This document shows, in pieces, positions 19,150-26,367 of a stretch of 26,946 bases of DNA. The notes below the pieces were generated by a model, which did not search any database, was not told where the DNA came from, and worked only from the letters and a program-made list of their open reading frames with translations. Numbering within the stretch: position 1 is the first letter of the stretch; each line of letters begins with the position of its first letter. This stretch comes from a virus. The DNA is taken from positions 1 through 26,946 of IMG/VR virus record IMGVR_UViG_3300031576_000251. One strand, given 5' to 3'. The translations under genes were made by a program, and so were the position numbers.

Positions 19150-20616
19150 CTACGCCCCAGCCATATCTGGGGTTTGGTTCAGCTTTGGTGGCGTTTGTTC
19201 CCGCATATACGGGCTTGGGGCGGTTTGAGGGGTTTGTTGGTTTGTTGCTTCTTCCCCTAAATACTCCGCTGTAGGCGGATATTTGGGGGAAAGCGGCGAA
19301 GCCGAAGGGGGTCCTACAAGTGCTCGTAAAGCATCCGTCACTACCCGCGCATTCCCCTGGCTGGTATCCTTCTTCAACCAGCCTCGTGCCTCATAACGTT
19401 CTGCCATCTTACGCGCGCCCGTATCGCTCAACCCCTGCTCCATCAGAAAATCCATGGTCATCTTTCCATCAGCCTGGCGCAATGAATTTATCACGATCCT
19501 TCTCTCTTCCTCAGGCAATGGCGAAGTGATCGCAGACTCTTTGACAGACATCCACTCTCGTTCCCGTTCTGGTGCAACATAATACGTTTGCACCTTTTGA
19601 TACTTCCCATTCGCCAGCAAGATCGCCCGACCAGGGTGCTTTAGCTTCAACGCCTGCTTGCCCCATTTGGGCGACCCCAATGTCACATTGCCACTCGTAT
19701 CATCGGCAACTCGCAGGCATAATCGGGTTGGGAACATCGCGGAAAGTCCGCGTGGGATATCCTCACTCCTCCAGTTGTGTGCCGCGATCATCAAATGCAC
19801 GCCCCACTTTCGACCCACTCGAGCCAGGTCTGCCACACGTTCCTGCACGCCGCGATCGCTCAAATGCGTGTTCATCTCGTCCGCAATGAAATAAATACGT
19901 TTCAATCTTCCCTCTCCTGTAGGAGAGAGTGGGGTGAGGTCGTTATACGCGTCCACGTCTTCAGGTGGAATTCCTTCTCGCGCCGCAACACGGAACAAAG
20001 CGCTTCTCGCCTCCACTTCAGCCTGCATCAACGTGAGAAGCCTGATCAACTCTGAGCGCGATCCCGCCACGGGCTGTTCGGCGAACACATTCCATAGATC
20101 AGGGTTGAAAGTGTGCATCACAGGGTCTGCAAGATATAACTTTGCACCCTGCATCCGCACCACGTGCGCGATCAATCGCAGAACCATACTCTTTCCGCTT
20201 TCCTGCGACCCGCCGATCAACATGTTCATGATCTTCGACGGATGCAAATGCACCTTTCCGCGCAGGCTCACCGCCAGCGGAATCTCACTGCCTTTCACAT
20301 CCTCAACAGGGAAGTTCACCACCTGCGTCAGCTTCGGTCTTCCTGTCAACGAGATGGCAAAACGCAAGCCGCTAGAGTTGCTCAACACCACAGGCAAACC
20401 GCCAACCGCGGTGCTCAATTGATGGACCACGTGGTCATTGGCATATTTGTGGATCGAACCTCGCAGGTTGCGCGCATCCATCACAGCCAGCATCAGGATA
20501 AAACTGCCATCCTTCACCACCTGGAACTTCATCGGCGGCTGAAGCTTCAATTCATCCACCAACACATGCTCAACTGCCTGAGCGATCTCTCGCACTCGGG
20601 CTATTCCTGTGGTCAT
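19150..20616 (-). CDS. FtsK/HerA-like DNA translocase ATPase
   Basis: The protein has 488 residues. Walker A is GGSQESGKS (135-143) in 'MNMLIGGSQESGKSMVLRLIAHVV', Walker B is IYFIADEMN (241-249, D246/E247), and 'RKWGVHLMIAAHNWRSEDIP' (269-288) is the sensor region typical of FtsK/SpoIIIE (...G.h...a.qrp....i.g). The C-terminal 'LRQADGKMTMDFLMEQGLSDTGARKMAERYEARGWL' is a winged helix like FtsK gamma or a related DNA-binding unit. There is no TM. Two repeat-derived segments are present: LTPLSPTGEG (227-236, between the Walker motifs) and residues ~436-456 from family B. Likely pumps or positions DNA, perhaps with the adjacent membrane proteins. Confidence 0.85.
   Translation of the reverse strand: MTTGIARVREIAQAVEHVLVDELKLQPPMKFQVVKDGSFILMLAVMDARNLRGSIHKYANDHVVHQLSTAVGGLPVVLSNSSGLRFAISLTGRPKLTQVVNFPVEDVKGSEIPLAVSLRGKVHLHPSKIMNMLIGGSQESGKSMVLRLIAHVVRMQGAKLYLADPVMHTFNPDLWNVFAEQPVAGSRSELIRLLTLMQAEVEARSALFRVAAREGIPPEDVDAYNDLTPLSPTGEGRLKRIYFIADEMNTHLSDRGVQERVADLARVGRKWGVHLMIAAHNWRSEDIPRGLSAMFPTRLCLRVADDTSGNVTLGSPKWGKQALKLKHPGRAILLANGKYQKVQTYYVAPEREREWMSVKESAITSPLPEEERRIVINSLRQADGKMTMDFLMEQGLSDTGARKMAERYEARGWLKKDTSQGNARVVTDALRALVGPPSASPLSPKYPPTAEYLGEEATNQQTPQTAPSPYMREQTPPKLNQTPDMAGA
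19254..19313. repeat. Family B repeat inside the ATPase gene (B5)
   Basis: CCCCTAAATA and ATATTTGGGGG arms, an inner TCCGC/GCGGA stem, then AAAGCGGCGAAGCCGAAGGGGGTC as in B2. It is translated in frame near the ATPase C-terminus. Confidence 0.88.
19909..19939. repeat. Family A repeat inside the ATPase gene (A11)
   Basis: TCCCTCTCCTGTAGGAGAGAGTGGGGTGAGG. On the coding strand it reads DLTPLSPTGEG, between Walker A and Walker B. Confidence 0.9.
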
Positions 20617-21569
20617 ACGTCCTCCTCGATGATTGCATCTTCGACCTCATCCAATAACGTTCGGTCCATCGCGCCTTCAGGTAATATTTCAATAGTCGGT
20701 TGCCTGCGCGGTCCGTCCAGAAGGATTGGCGGCACTTCTGGTTTCCCAGCAGGTAGAGCCCGCACCAGATCAACTTTCTGTTTTCGCTCGGTCATCTCAG
20801 TGCTTCCCTGTTGAAACTCAACGCTTCCATTTTCCAATAGTCGCATCGAAGTCGAACTATCCATATCCATCGCTGTAGATTCGATCACCAACACAGGCGA
20901 AGCGCCAAACGCATCCTTTTGAATCACACGCACCTTCGAATATCGAATACCCATCAACGTGATCAACCCGATCACCACCGCAAAAGCCATCCACGGTAAC
21001 CAGGCACGCGTCATATTGGTTGCTCTGTCCCGTTCAACAGCCAGCACCACGCTCTCCGCATTTCCCATCGCCGCGGTCGCCTGTGCCGCGCCGTAAGCCG
21101 CGTCCATCGTCGCAGTCGTTTGCCACGCTTGCTGGGTCTGCGTCTGATGCAATGCCTGGGCTGTCGCAGTCTGCGGGAACGCAGTCGCCGTTCCCTGTGC
21201 CTGAGCCGTGGTCGTCACCTCAAAAGATCGCTGTGTTGCAAATTGATTCGCAACGAACGCTTCATGCGTTGCGGTCGTCTGCATGTTGTAAGCCTGTTGA
21301 GTCGCTACCGCGGCTTGCTGTGTGGCATTCGCCTCCTTCACCTGTGCAGTCGCAGTTAATTGACCCCATATCCATATCTGCGTCGCCTCGATCGCTCTGC
21401 TTGTCGCCTCAGCCCTCTGCACTTCCACAAAGAAATCAACTGCTGGGTTCAATGGCTCTGGTGTTGTCGTAGGGGCTCCAAGCGGTGCACTACTCACACA
21501 TCCAGAGATTGCAAGAAGTAATAGAAAGAAAAATATGAGTTTGAATATGAGTTTGAATATGAGTTTCAT
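20613..21569 (-). CDS. Lipoprotein with Ala/Thr/Gln-rich ectodomain, TM and acidic cytoplasmic tail
   Basis: The protein has 318 residues. The signal peptide MKLIFKLIFKLIFFFLLLL and the lipobox AISGC (C24) predict lipid attachment. Residues ~50-175 are low complexity, rich in A, T and Q ('TATAQ', 'ATQQA' units), probably a long helix. One TM (190-209, WLPWMAFAVVIGLITLMG) then gives a C-terminal ~105-residue acidic tail ending DEVEDAIIEEDV, expected in the cytoplasm. Such topology (lipid outside, stalk, TM, tail inside) suggests a membrane scaffold. The gene overlaps the ATPase start by 4 nt, so the tail may contact the translocase. The KLIF repeat of the signal peptide is a 12-bp tandem repeat. 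Family not recognised. Confidence 0.65.
   Translation of the reverse strand: MKLIFKLIFKLIFFFLLLLAISGCVSSAPLGAPTTTPEPLNPAVDFFVEVQRAEATSRAIEATQIWIWGQLTATAQVKEANATQQAAVATQQAYNMQTTATHEAFVANQFATQRSFEVTTTAQAQGTATAFPQTATAQALHQTQTQQAWQTTATMDAAYGAAQATAAMGNAESVVLAVERDRATNMTRAWLPWMAFAVVIGLITLMGIRYSKVRVIQKDAFGASPVLVIESTAMDMDSSTSMRLLENGSVEFQQGSTEMTERKQKVDLVRALPAGKPEVPPILLDGPRRQPTIEILPEGAMDRTLLDEVEDAIIEEDV
21532..21567. repeat. 12-bp tandem repeat, three copies, in a signal peptide
   Basis: AATATGAGTTTG, AATATGAGTTTG, AATATGAGTTTC. It encodes the n-region of the lipoprotein signal peptide (KLIF units). Copy-number change would keep frame and alter the number of positive charges. Confidence 0.9.
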
Positions 21570-21958
21570 TTCTTGTCACCTTTCATGGTCGTCCACATCA
21601 TCCACATCATGTCTTGCAGGCTCGGCTTCTTCGCGTTCGCCTGGCGCACTTGTGGCTGTGTTCGTCTCTGCCAGAATCTCTCAGCGCCTCCATTTATCAA
21701 CTCACGGATTCGCGCCTGCTGATAAACAAAGATCCCGATCGTGATCGCCAGCGAGACGATCACTCCCGCGATCACCTTCGACAACACGGTCATGCCCAAC
21801 TCCTCGGTCGCCTGAACGATCTCAGGTGAACGGTCCAATCGAATCTCCAACTCGGTCTGCGCCGCCGCCGCTCGCGTCTGATCCCAACTCGAAAAAGCGA
21901 ACAACCCCCCCACTAGCAAGCACGCCAGAATGATGTAACCAAATCCTGTCCGATCCAT
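21566..21958 (-). CDS. Small two-TM protein upstream of the lipoprotein
   Basis: The start at ATG 21956-21958, with GGAGG 6-7 nt upstream, gives 130 residues. One TM is at the N-terminus (about 8-27, IILACLLVGGLFAFSSW). A ~30-residue polar stretch ('AAQTELEIRLDRSPEIVQATEELG') follows, and a second TM (about 60-82, VIAGVIVSLAITIGIFVYQQA). The tail is basic and Gln-rich, ending in Met/Lys (DMMWMMWTTMKGDKK). It overlaps the lipoprotein start by 4 nt. It is the first gene after the iteron region and probably forms a membrane complex with the lipoprotein and the FtsK/HerA-like ATPase. Family not recognised. Confidence 0.6.
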   Translation of the reverse strand: MDRTGFGYIILACLLVGGLFAFSSWDQTRAAAAQTELEIRLDRSPEIVQATEELGMTVLSKVIAGVIVSLAITIGIFVYQQARIRELINGGAERFWQRRTQPQVRQANAKKPSLQDMMWMMWTTMKGDKK

Positions 21959-22275
21959 ATCAGCCTCCGTTCTTAATGAACCCAATGCACCTGAATGAAA
22001 AAACATCCGTCGCGAAACTTCATTTCAATAGCCGAAAAATGGCTGGCGAATTGAATTTCGCGCTTAAAGTTCGCTAAAGGTTCATCTATGTGCATTTGAT
22101 ACATCCAAATAACTAAAAACAACTGGTTTTTTGAATGTAAATAACCAAAATCGCAACGATGCACATGGATGCACCTTCAAAAACCCAGATCGCAAGGCAG
22201 GAAAAATATTTATCTCCCCCCTATGCACTTGATAAAGGTGCATGGGGTGCATTCGGTGCATCCTGATGGTGTTTT
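21959..22275. repeat. Origin-like region with TGCA iterons (317-bp gap)
   Basis: The gap after the primase-helicase gene has eight TGCA cores. Three tandem 9-bp units GGTGCATNN lie at 22237-22263, and others are at 22224, 22160, 22170, 22091 and 21986 (the last three in ATGCAC context or its complement). An AT-rich stretch lies at about 22095-22152. Iterons plus an AT-rich segment beside a replication gene are typical of replication origins, but a repressor operator array is also possible. Two short ORFs here (22082-22279, 21973-22164) are probably chance readings of the repeats. Confidence 0.5.
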
Positions 22276-25200
22276 TCATAACAAAGTCTCCTGTTCCGCA
22301 TCGTTCAAGGGTCCAGTTGGGGTGCTTTCAACGGTATCCAAAGCAGTAGCAGGAACGTGTCCGTTTGATTTCAATTCATCCAGTCCATAACGCACCTTCA
22401 ACAACTCAAACCGCTCCTGAACAATGTCGGGTTGCGCGCCGCTGTGAACAATGGCGACAAACCCCCGCCCCATCTTGTGCACCGGTATCCTCATCTCACG
22501 ACACTTCCTTCCGATCGTGGAAGCGGTCACGCCACTCGCCGCAAATTTCTTTTTGCCTTTCCTTTTAACTTGTTGTTCACCGTCCTCTTCGCCCTCGTCG
22601 CCTGATTTGATGATGCTCGCTGGAGATTTTCCCGTCCCCAAATTCATCTCATCCATGATGAAGTTCACAACCTTGGTGAGATCTGAATAGCGAATATATT
22701 TGGCGGTCCCCCATGTAGCCAGTTCCGTATCATGCACAAAGCCCAGAATGGTAAAAGCCGGGTCCCGCAAACAGGCGTCAATGGCTTCAATGATGCGCGC
22801 CTCTGTTTTTTGCGCCCGCTCAAACTTCTGTTCTTCATATAGATTCTTCACAACCAGGTTGATCTCCTCCAAAGCCTTTTCGGTCTGTTGGTCTTTGGTT
22901 GGGTTCATCGTCAGAATATATTTGATGGGAACAGTGACCTGGTTCACACGTGTGGAAACCCTCGGGTCCTCAAGATAATCGGGCGGTTGCAGTGTGGGTT
23001 GCCAGTTCTTCAATCGCCATGTCATATCTAGGTTCCGCTTAAATAACGCCTGCGCTTCCATCTCAACGCTCCACCGCCTCGGAATTTTCTTCTCGATCAA
23101 CTCTGAAAGCTCATGCTTGATCGTTTTGATGGTCAGGAATCGGCTCTCGGTCGCATCCTGCGGAAATTTCCCGTACATCGTTCCCGTCTTGGGTCCATAC
23201 ACATAGAAATTCACCACCTCAAATTCCACACTGCCGTCCGGGTTCTTGAAGGATGTCATCATGGGCACCCAGGCTTGCTTTCTCATGGCTCCAATGTTAA
23301 GCATCACTACCCGATCATCGAATTCGTCCATGTTGTCTTTGATCTCGTCAAAGAACATCGTCCCGCGATACATGTGTTGCATGTGCTTGAACGAAGCCGC
23401 GCTCCCTGCGCCGGATGATTTTGTCAATCGGTAACATACCTCGCCCATTCGCAAAACGATGGCGCTCTTTCCCGAATCGTATTCCCCTTGCGCACGCAAA
23501 TAAGCCAGCTCATCAAAGCAATCATACAGCCATGTGAATTGGGCGTAATAAGAGCACAACTTATAGTCCAAAGGGTTATCCAGCAGGAAGGATCGCTTCA
23601 TATAAAGATCGTTCCATGCAAGTAATTCTCTGGTTGGTTTCTCGCCACCCAGATCCGAAGCAAACAACACAGCGCCGCTCTGAATGTTCGCGTCCACACG
23701 CGGAAAATACCGAATGCCTTTAATATCCAAATGCGTGGCTTTACCAATTCTCCCTTCAGGATCTCGATAAGCAAATGTAGCCTTCGACATTTTTGCATCC
23801 CATAAATAATCCACCAGCCAGCCTTTATTACTTCCCTCCTCACCAGGGAACCAGCCTCCAAAAATGCGCTTTACATCGAGCGGTTTACTATCATCTGTCA
23901 CATCGTCCGATCGCTCACCCAATGCCAGCTTCAAATTCTTGTTGAACTGGCTCATGTTTGTTCCGAATGAGCGCAGGAAAATCGCGATTAACTCAGACGA
24001 CAATTTCTTATCCCTCTTGATCTGAGCGATGATGTCATACGCGCGCATCATTGCCCCGTTCTTTTCCTCGACCGATAAGCCCTTATCTTTCTGACGGAGT
24101 GCCGCGTCTCTCGCCGCCATTTCTGCCACCGTCATCGATTTATTGATCCGCCGCCTGATCAACTCCACTTGCTTCTCTTCAGCGACCTCTCGACGCACGC
24201 ACCACTGGCGGATATCGTTTACATCCTTCAACGCCCAATTCACGATCTGCGTCATCGCTCCCAATTGACTCGCAATCGGGTAATCATGGTGCTCGCCAAT
24301 GGCGGCTTTCCTGCCTGCCCCGTCACTATCTGTGGCATGGTAGATGGTCGCATGTTGTTTGCGCAATTCTTCTGCCCAATAGTCATCCAGATACGTCCCG
24401 ATTTGACCAAACCCGTTGAAGCCCCATTGTGCAAGTGTGATCACATCTGCCGGTCCTTCAACGATCACAACATGAGGCGAATCGGTTCTATAATTCCAGC
24501 CAAAATAAGGTTGTCTCTCTCCCATCAATTCGCGTCTCGGGTTATAAGATTTGTTCTTGCCCGGATCGCTGACCAGTTTTCCGTCTTCAGTCTTCACCAA
24601 ATTCCGCGAGCTCATGTAGGTTACTTTTTGGAAATACAAATGCGGGTAGATCAACCTTGACTTTCCCATAAAGCCTGGGATGTATCCATTCTGAATATCA
24701 TCGTTGCTGATCGCGTCCGTGACTTCCAATTCACGCTCCCATTTATCCTTCAGCTTTGCCACATCGCCTTTGAAACCCAAAATAGCAACAGCCGCAGGGC
24801 TTTCAGGGTCAATGTTGTTCGCCACAAACGTTTCGCGCATCTCTTTGAATTCAGAAGTAGTAGCTAGTCCGCTAAATCCAAGCCTGGCATTCTGAATGGT
24901 CTCGTCGGTCCAGCCTCGCGCCCGCGCGTAACCCATTGCTCCCTGGCTCGATTGCATCCACCTGTTGAAAATTTTTGTTGCCACAGAAAGCAAATCCTCC
25001 GTTGCCTGATGGCGCAACCAGGTCTTCGTGTCACGATGCGTCCACTCAGGCAACGTGACACCCGCCTTTTTGGCGGCAAACTCCAGGGCTGTTTTCATAT
25101 CCATCCCACGTTCGTTCTTGAGATAGTTGAAAACATCGCCGCCCTGACCTTTTTGATTCCAGTAGTAGTACCACTCGCCAGATTGACGACTGCGAATCAC

Positions 25201-25335
25201 AACCAGGCTGTGCAAGCCTTCCCGATCACCACGGTATTGGTTACCCTTCCCCGCTAATGGGTAATCCTCCTTGATGATCTCCACCAAATCGACGCGCTTC
25301 TTGATCTCTCCAAAGATGTTGTCAGCCATGCTCAT
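22276..25335 (-). CDS. TOPRIM primase-helicase with degenerate zinc-binding domain
   Basis: The protein has 1019 residues. Residues 1-95 match the DnaG CHC2 domain by shape ('VDLVEIIKEDYPLAGKGNQYRG', 'WYYYWNQKGQGGDVFNYL'), but the zinc ligands are replaced and there is no Cys at all before residue 379. The TOPRIM core is intact: VIVEGPADV (290-298, E293) and YHATDSDGAGR (332-342, D336/D338). Between about residues 400 and 600 lies a linker. The helicase part has Walker A GEYDSGKS (617-624), Walker B MFFDE (660-664) and an arginine-finger candidate ESRFLT (730-735). The C-terminus is basic and probably winged-helix. Likely the phage replicative primase-helicase. Start ATG 25335; ATG 25329 is possible. 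Confidence 0.85.
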   Translation of the reverse strand: MSMADNIFGEIKKRVDLVEIIKEDYPLAGKGNQYRGDREGLHSLVVIRSRQSGEWYYYWNQKGQGGDVFNYLKNERGMDMKTALEFAAKKAGVTLPEWTHRDTKTWLRHQATEDLLSVATKIFNRWMQSSQGAMGYARARGWTDETIQNARLGFSGLATTSEFKEMRETFVANNIDPESPAAVAILGFKGDVAKLKDKWERELEVTDAISNDDIQNGYIPGFMGKSRLIYPHLYFQKVTYMSSRNLVKTEDGKLVSDPGKNKSYNPRRELMGERQPYFGWNYRTDSPHVVIVEGPADVITLAQWGFNGFGQIGTYLDDYWAEELRKQHATIYHATDSDGAGRKAAIGEHHDYPIASQLGAMTQIVNWALKDVNDIRQWCVRREVAEEKQVELIRRRINKSMTVAEMAARDAALRQKDKGLSVEEKNGAMMRAYDIIAQIKRDKKLSSELIAIFLRSFGTNMSQFNKNLKLALGERSDDVTDDSKPLDVKRIFGGWFPGEEGSNKGWLVDYLWDAKMSKATFAYRDPEGRIGKATHLDIKGIRYFPRVDANIQSGAVLFASDLGGEKPTRELLAWNDLYMKRSFLLDNPLDYKLCSYYAQFTWLYDCFDELAYLRAQGEYDSGKSAIVLRMGEVCYRLTKSSGAGSAASFKHMQHMYRGTMFFDEIKDNMDEFDDRVVMLNIGAMRKQAWVPMMTSFKNPDGSVEFEVVNFYVYGPKTGTMYGKFPQDATESRFLTIKTIKHELSELIEKKIPRRWSVEMEAQALFKRNLDMTWRLKNWQPTLQPPDYLEDPRVSTRVNQVTVPIKYILTMNPTKDQQTEKALEEINLVVKNLYEEQKFERAQKTEARIIEAIDACLRDPAFTILGFVHDTELATWGTAKYIRYSDLTKVVNFIMDEMNLGTGKSPASIIKSGDEGEEDGEQQVKRKGKKKFAASGVTASTIGRKCREMRIPVHKMGRGFVAIVHSGAQPDIVQERFELLKVRYGLDELKSNGHVPATALDTVESTPTGPLNDAEQETLL

Positions 25336-25663
25336 TTGCCCGTCCGATTCCTTTCAAAATTTCAGCAACTTACACCAACTAGCATCGTCCTTCAGCAACT
25401 TTCCGAAACTTGCACAGCCCGTTTCTCCAAACCTGCTGAGAATTTTCGAGCCACTTGCCAAGCCCCACCCCCCTACCTAAAACTTGAAACCTACCCCCAC
25501 CCTTGCCCCTGCCTGCAATGCGACATAACCCCACGTTATGTCGCATCCTTTTTCAATGAGGAAAACGCTTTTCTACACAGCACACAAGAACCCAGCACAA
25601 CGCCCCCAAAAGGGAAGTTTGCGATTCTTCCTACTACTGCATTAAGAACCAAACGCCGCATCA
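25336..25663. promoter_or_regulatory. 328-bp gap upstream of the primase-helicase gene
   Basis: No gene was found. It contains a perfect 12-bp dyad (25518-25529/25535-25546, listed separately) and direct repeats TTCAGCAACTT at 25361-25371 and 25391-25401, exactly 30 bp apart, with a degenerate third (TTCCGAAACTT) at 25401-25411. The plus strand from 25457 to 25512 is C-rich (GGGGTGGGG-like on the transcript). I see no convincing promoter. Confidence 0.45.
25518..25546. promoter_or_regulatory. Perfect 12-bp dyad, operator-like
   Basis: ATGCGACATAAC and GTTATGTCGCAT around CCCAC. On the plus strand CCTTTTTC follows, so plus-strand termination is possible, but no plus-strand gene is known. A repressor operator for the primase-helicase gene is the simplest reading. 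Confidence 0.45.
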
Positions 25664-25912
25664 TCACTTCGCCAGCCTCTGCAATGCGGATGCGAGCTGT
25701 GACTTGGCATCATCCACATCCTTGACCATTCGTGCAAGATCATCCAGTGCTGGGTCCAACAGCGACCCCAGTCCTGCACGTCTCATTGCTTGCCTGATGC
25801 GAATTTCCACACGTGGACTGCACTCTCCATGATCAGCCAATGCGCCAAGCACAGCTTCCAAATCGGAGCGCACCTTACTAAAAGAACCATTCATGCCCTT
25901 ACGTCTTGGCAT
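25664..25912 (-). CDS. Small helical protein of unknown function
   Basis: The 82-residue protein starts at ATG 25910-25912, overlapping the previous gene by 14 nt, with GGGAG upstream. Basic N-terminus (MPRRKG) and 'RVEIRIRQAMRRAGLG' followed by an acidic helix 'ALDDLARMVKDVDDAKSQLASALQRLA'. It could be a small DNA-binding or recombination accessory factor, but no family pattern is recognised. It is the last gene before the gap that precedes the primase-helicase. Confidence 0.5.
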   Translation of the reverse strand: MPRRKGMNGSFSKVRSDLEAVLGALADHGECSPRVEIRIRQAMRRAGLGSLLDPALDDLARMVKDVDDAKSQLASALQRLAK

Positions 25913-26213
25913 CCCGATTCTCCCGTTCAGTTGCTTCCATGTCTTTCCATGTCAGTTCGAGATAATGATCGAGACCATACAATGCAGTGACCATCAACCC
26001 ACCTGCAACAATGACCTTCCATAAAGTGGTCGCTACCAAAACTTCGCCATGCTCGAATAACCACACTGTAAATGGGATCATCAAACCAAGCACTCCGAAG
26101 ACATAAGCCAGTAATCTTGGCAAAACCTTACCCTTGAGTAACTTCATCCAGGGAAAGTAATGCAGGAATGCTTCGGTGATTATGACTAATGCAATCAATA
26201 TCCATTCGCTCAT
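25899..26213 (-). CDS. Three-TM small membrane protein
   Basis: The 104-residue protein has hydrophobic segments at about 3-19 (WILIALVIITEAFLHYF), 33-53 (LLAYVFGVLGLMIPFTVWLF) and 60-80 (ATTLWKVIVAGGLMVTALYGL), followed by a charged C-terminal tail (KDMEATERENRD). Small multi-TM proteins like this occur in phage accessory regions and may be holin-like or superinfection-related. No lysis gene is adjacent, so the role is unknown. It overlaps the upstream 78-residue frame by 86 nt. Confidence 0.55.
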   Translation of the reverse strand: MSEWILIALVIITEAFLHYFPWMKLLKGKVLPRLLAYVFGVLGLMIPFTVWLFEHGEVLVATTLWKVIVAGGLMVTALYGLDHYLELTWKDMEATERENRDAKT

Positions 26214-26364
26214 TTGGCACCACTGTTTCGTAAATGTTTCTTTCCTCGTACAATAATTGCAACAACTGGGAGATTCCCGCGTGCCAATCTCCCAGTCTGT
26301 CTTCTGGAACCTGGATATATTCCACTTTCAACTCGACCTTCAACTGCGCTGTGCGTCGAGCCAT
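26128..26364 (-). CDS. Small protein, 3' part overlapping the next gene
   Basis: The 78-residue protein has N-terminal residues 1-52 ('LKVELKVEYIQVPEDRLGDWHAGISQLLQLLYEERNI') that look like a real alpha/beta phage protein. The remainder (about 26 residues) is read out of frame with the start of the following membrane protein. The original stop may have been lost, or the gene may be truncated by a small indel. Start ATG 26362-26364 is 4 nt after the previous stop codon (TAATGAATG). Confidence 0.45.
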   Translation of the reverse strand: MARRTAQLKVELKVEYIQVPEDRLGDWHAGISQLLQLLYEERNIYETVVPNERMDIDCISHNHRSIPALLSLDEVTQG

Positions 26365-26367
26365 TCA

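Noticed and set aside
22224-22263. CRISPR-like short repeats
   Set aside because: Units are only 9 bp with no spacers, and no cas genes are near.
21973-22279. Two short minus-strand frames in the iteron gap, one overlapping the primase-helicase stop by ATGA
   Set aside because: The 'MHRMHPMH' text is a direct reading of 9-bp repeats, and the rest has no recognisable pattern. I cannot fully exclude a small protein, but DNA iterons explain the repeats better.
25518-25553. Plus-strand terminator (dyad followed by CCTTTTTC)
   Set aside because: No plus-strand gene ends here; an operator or bidirectional hairpin is at least as likely, so it was listed only as a dyad.
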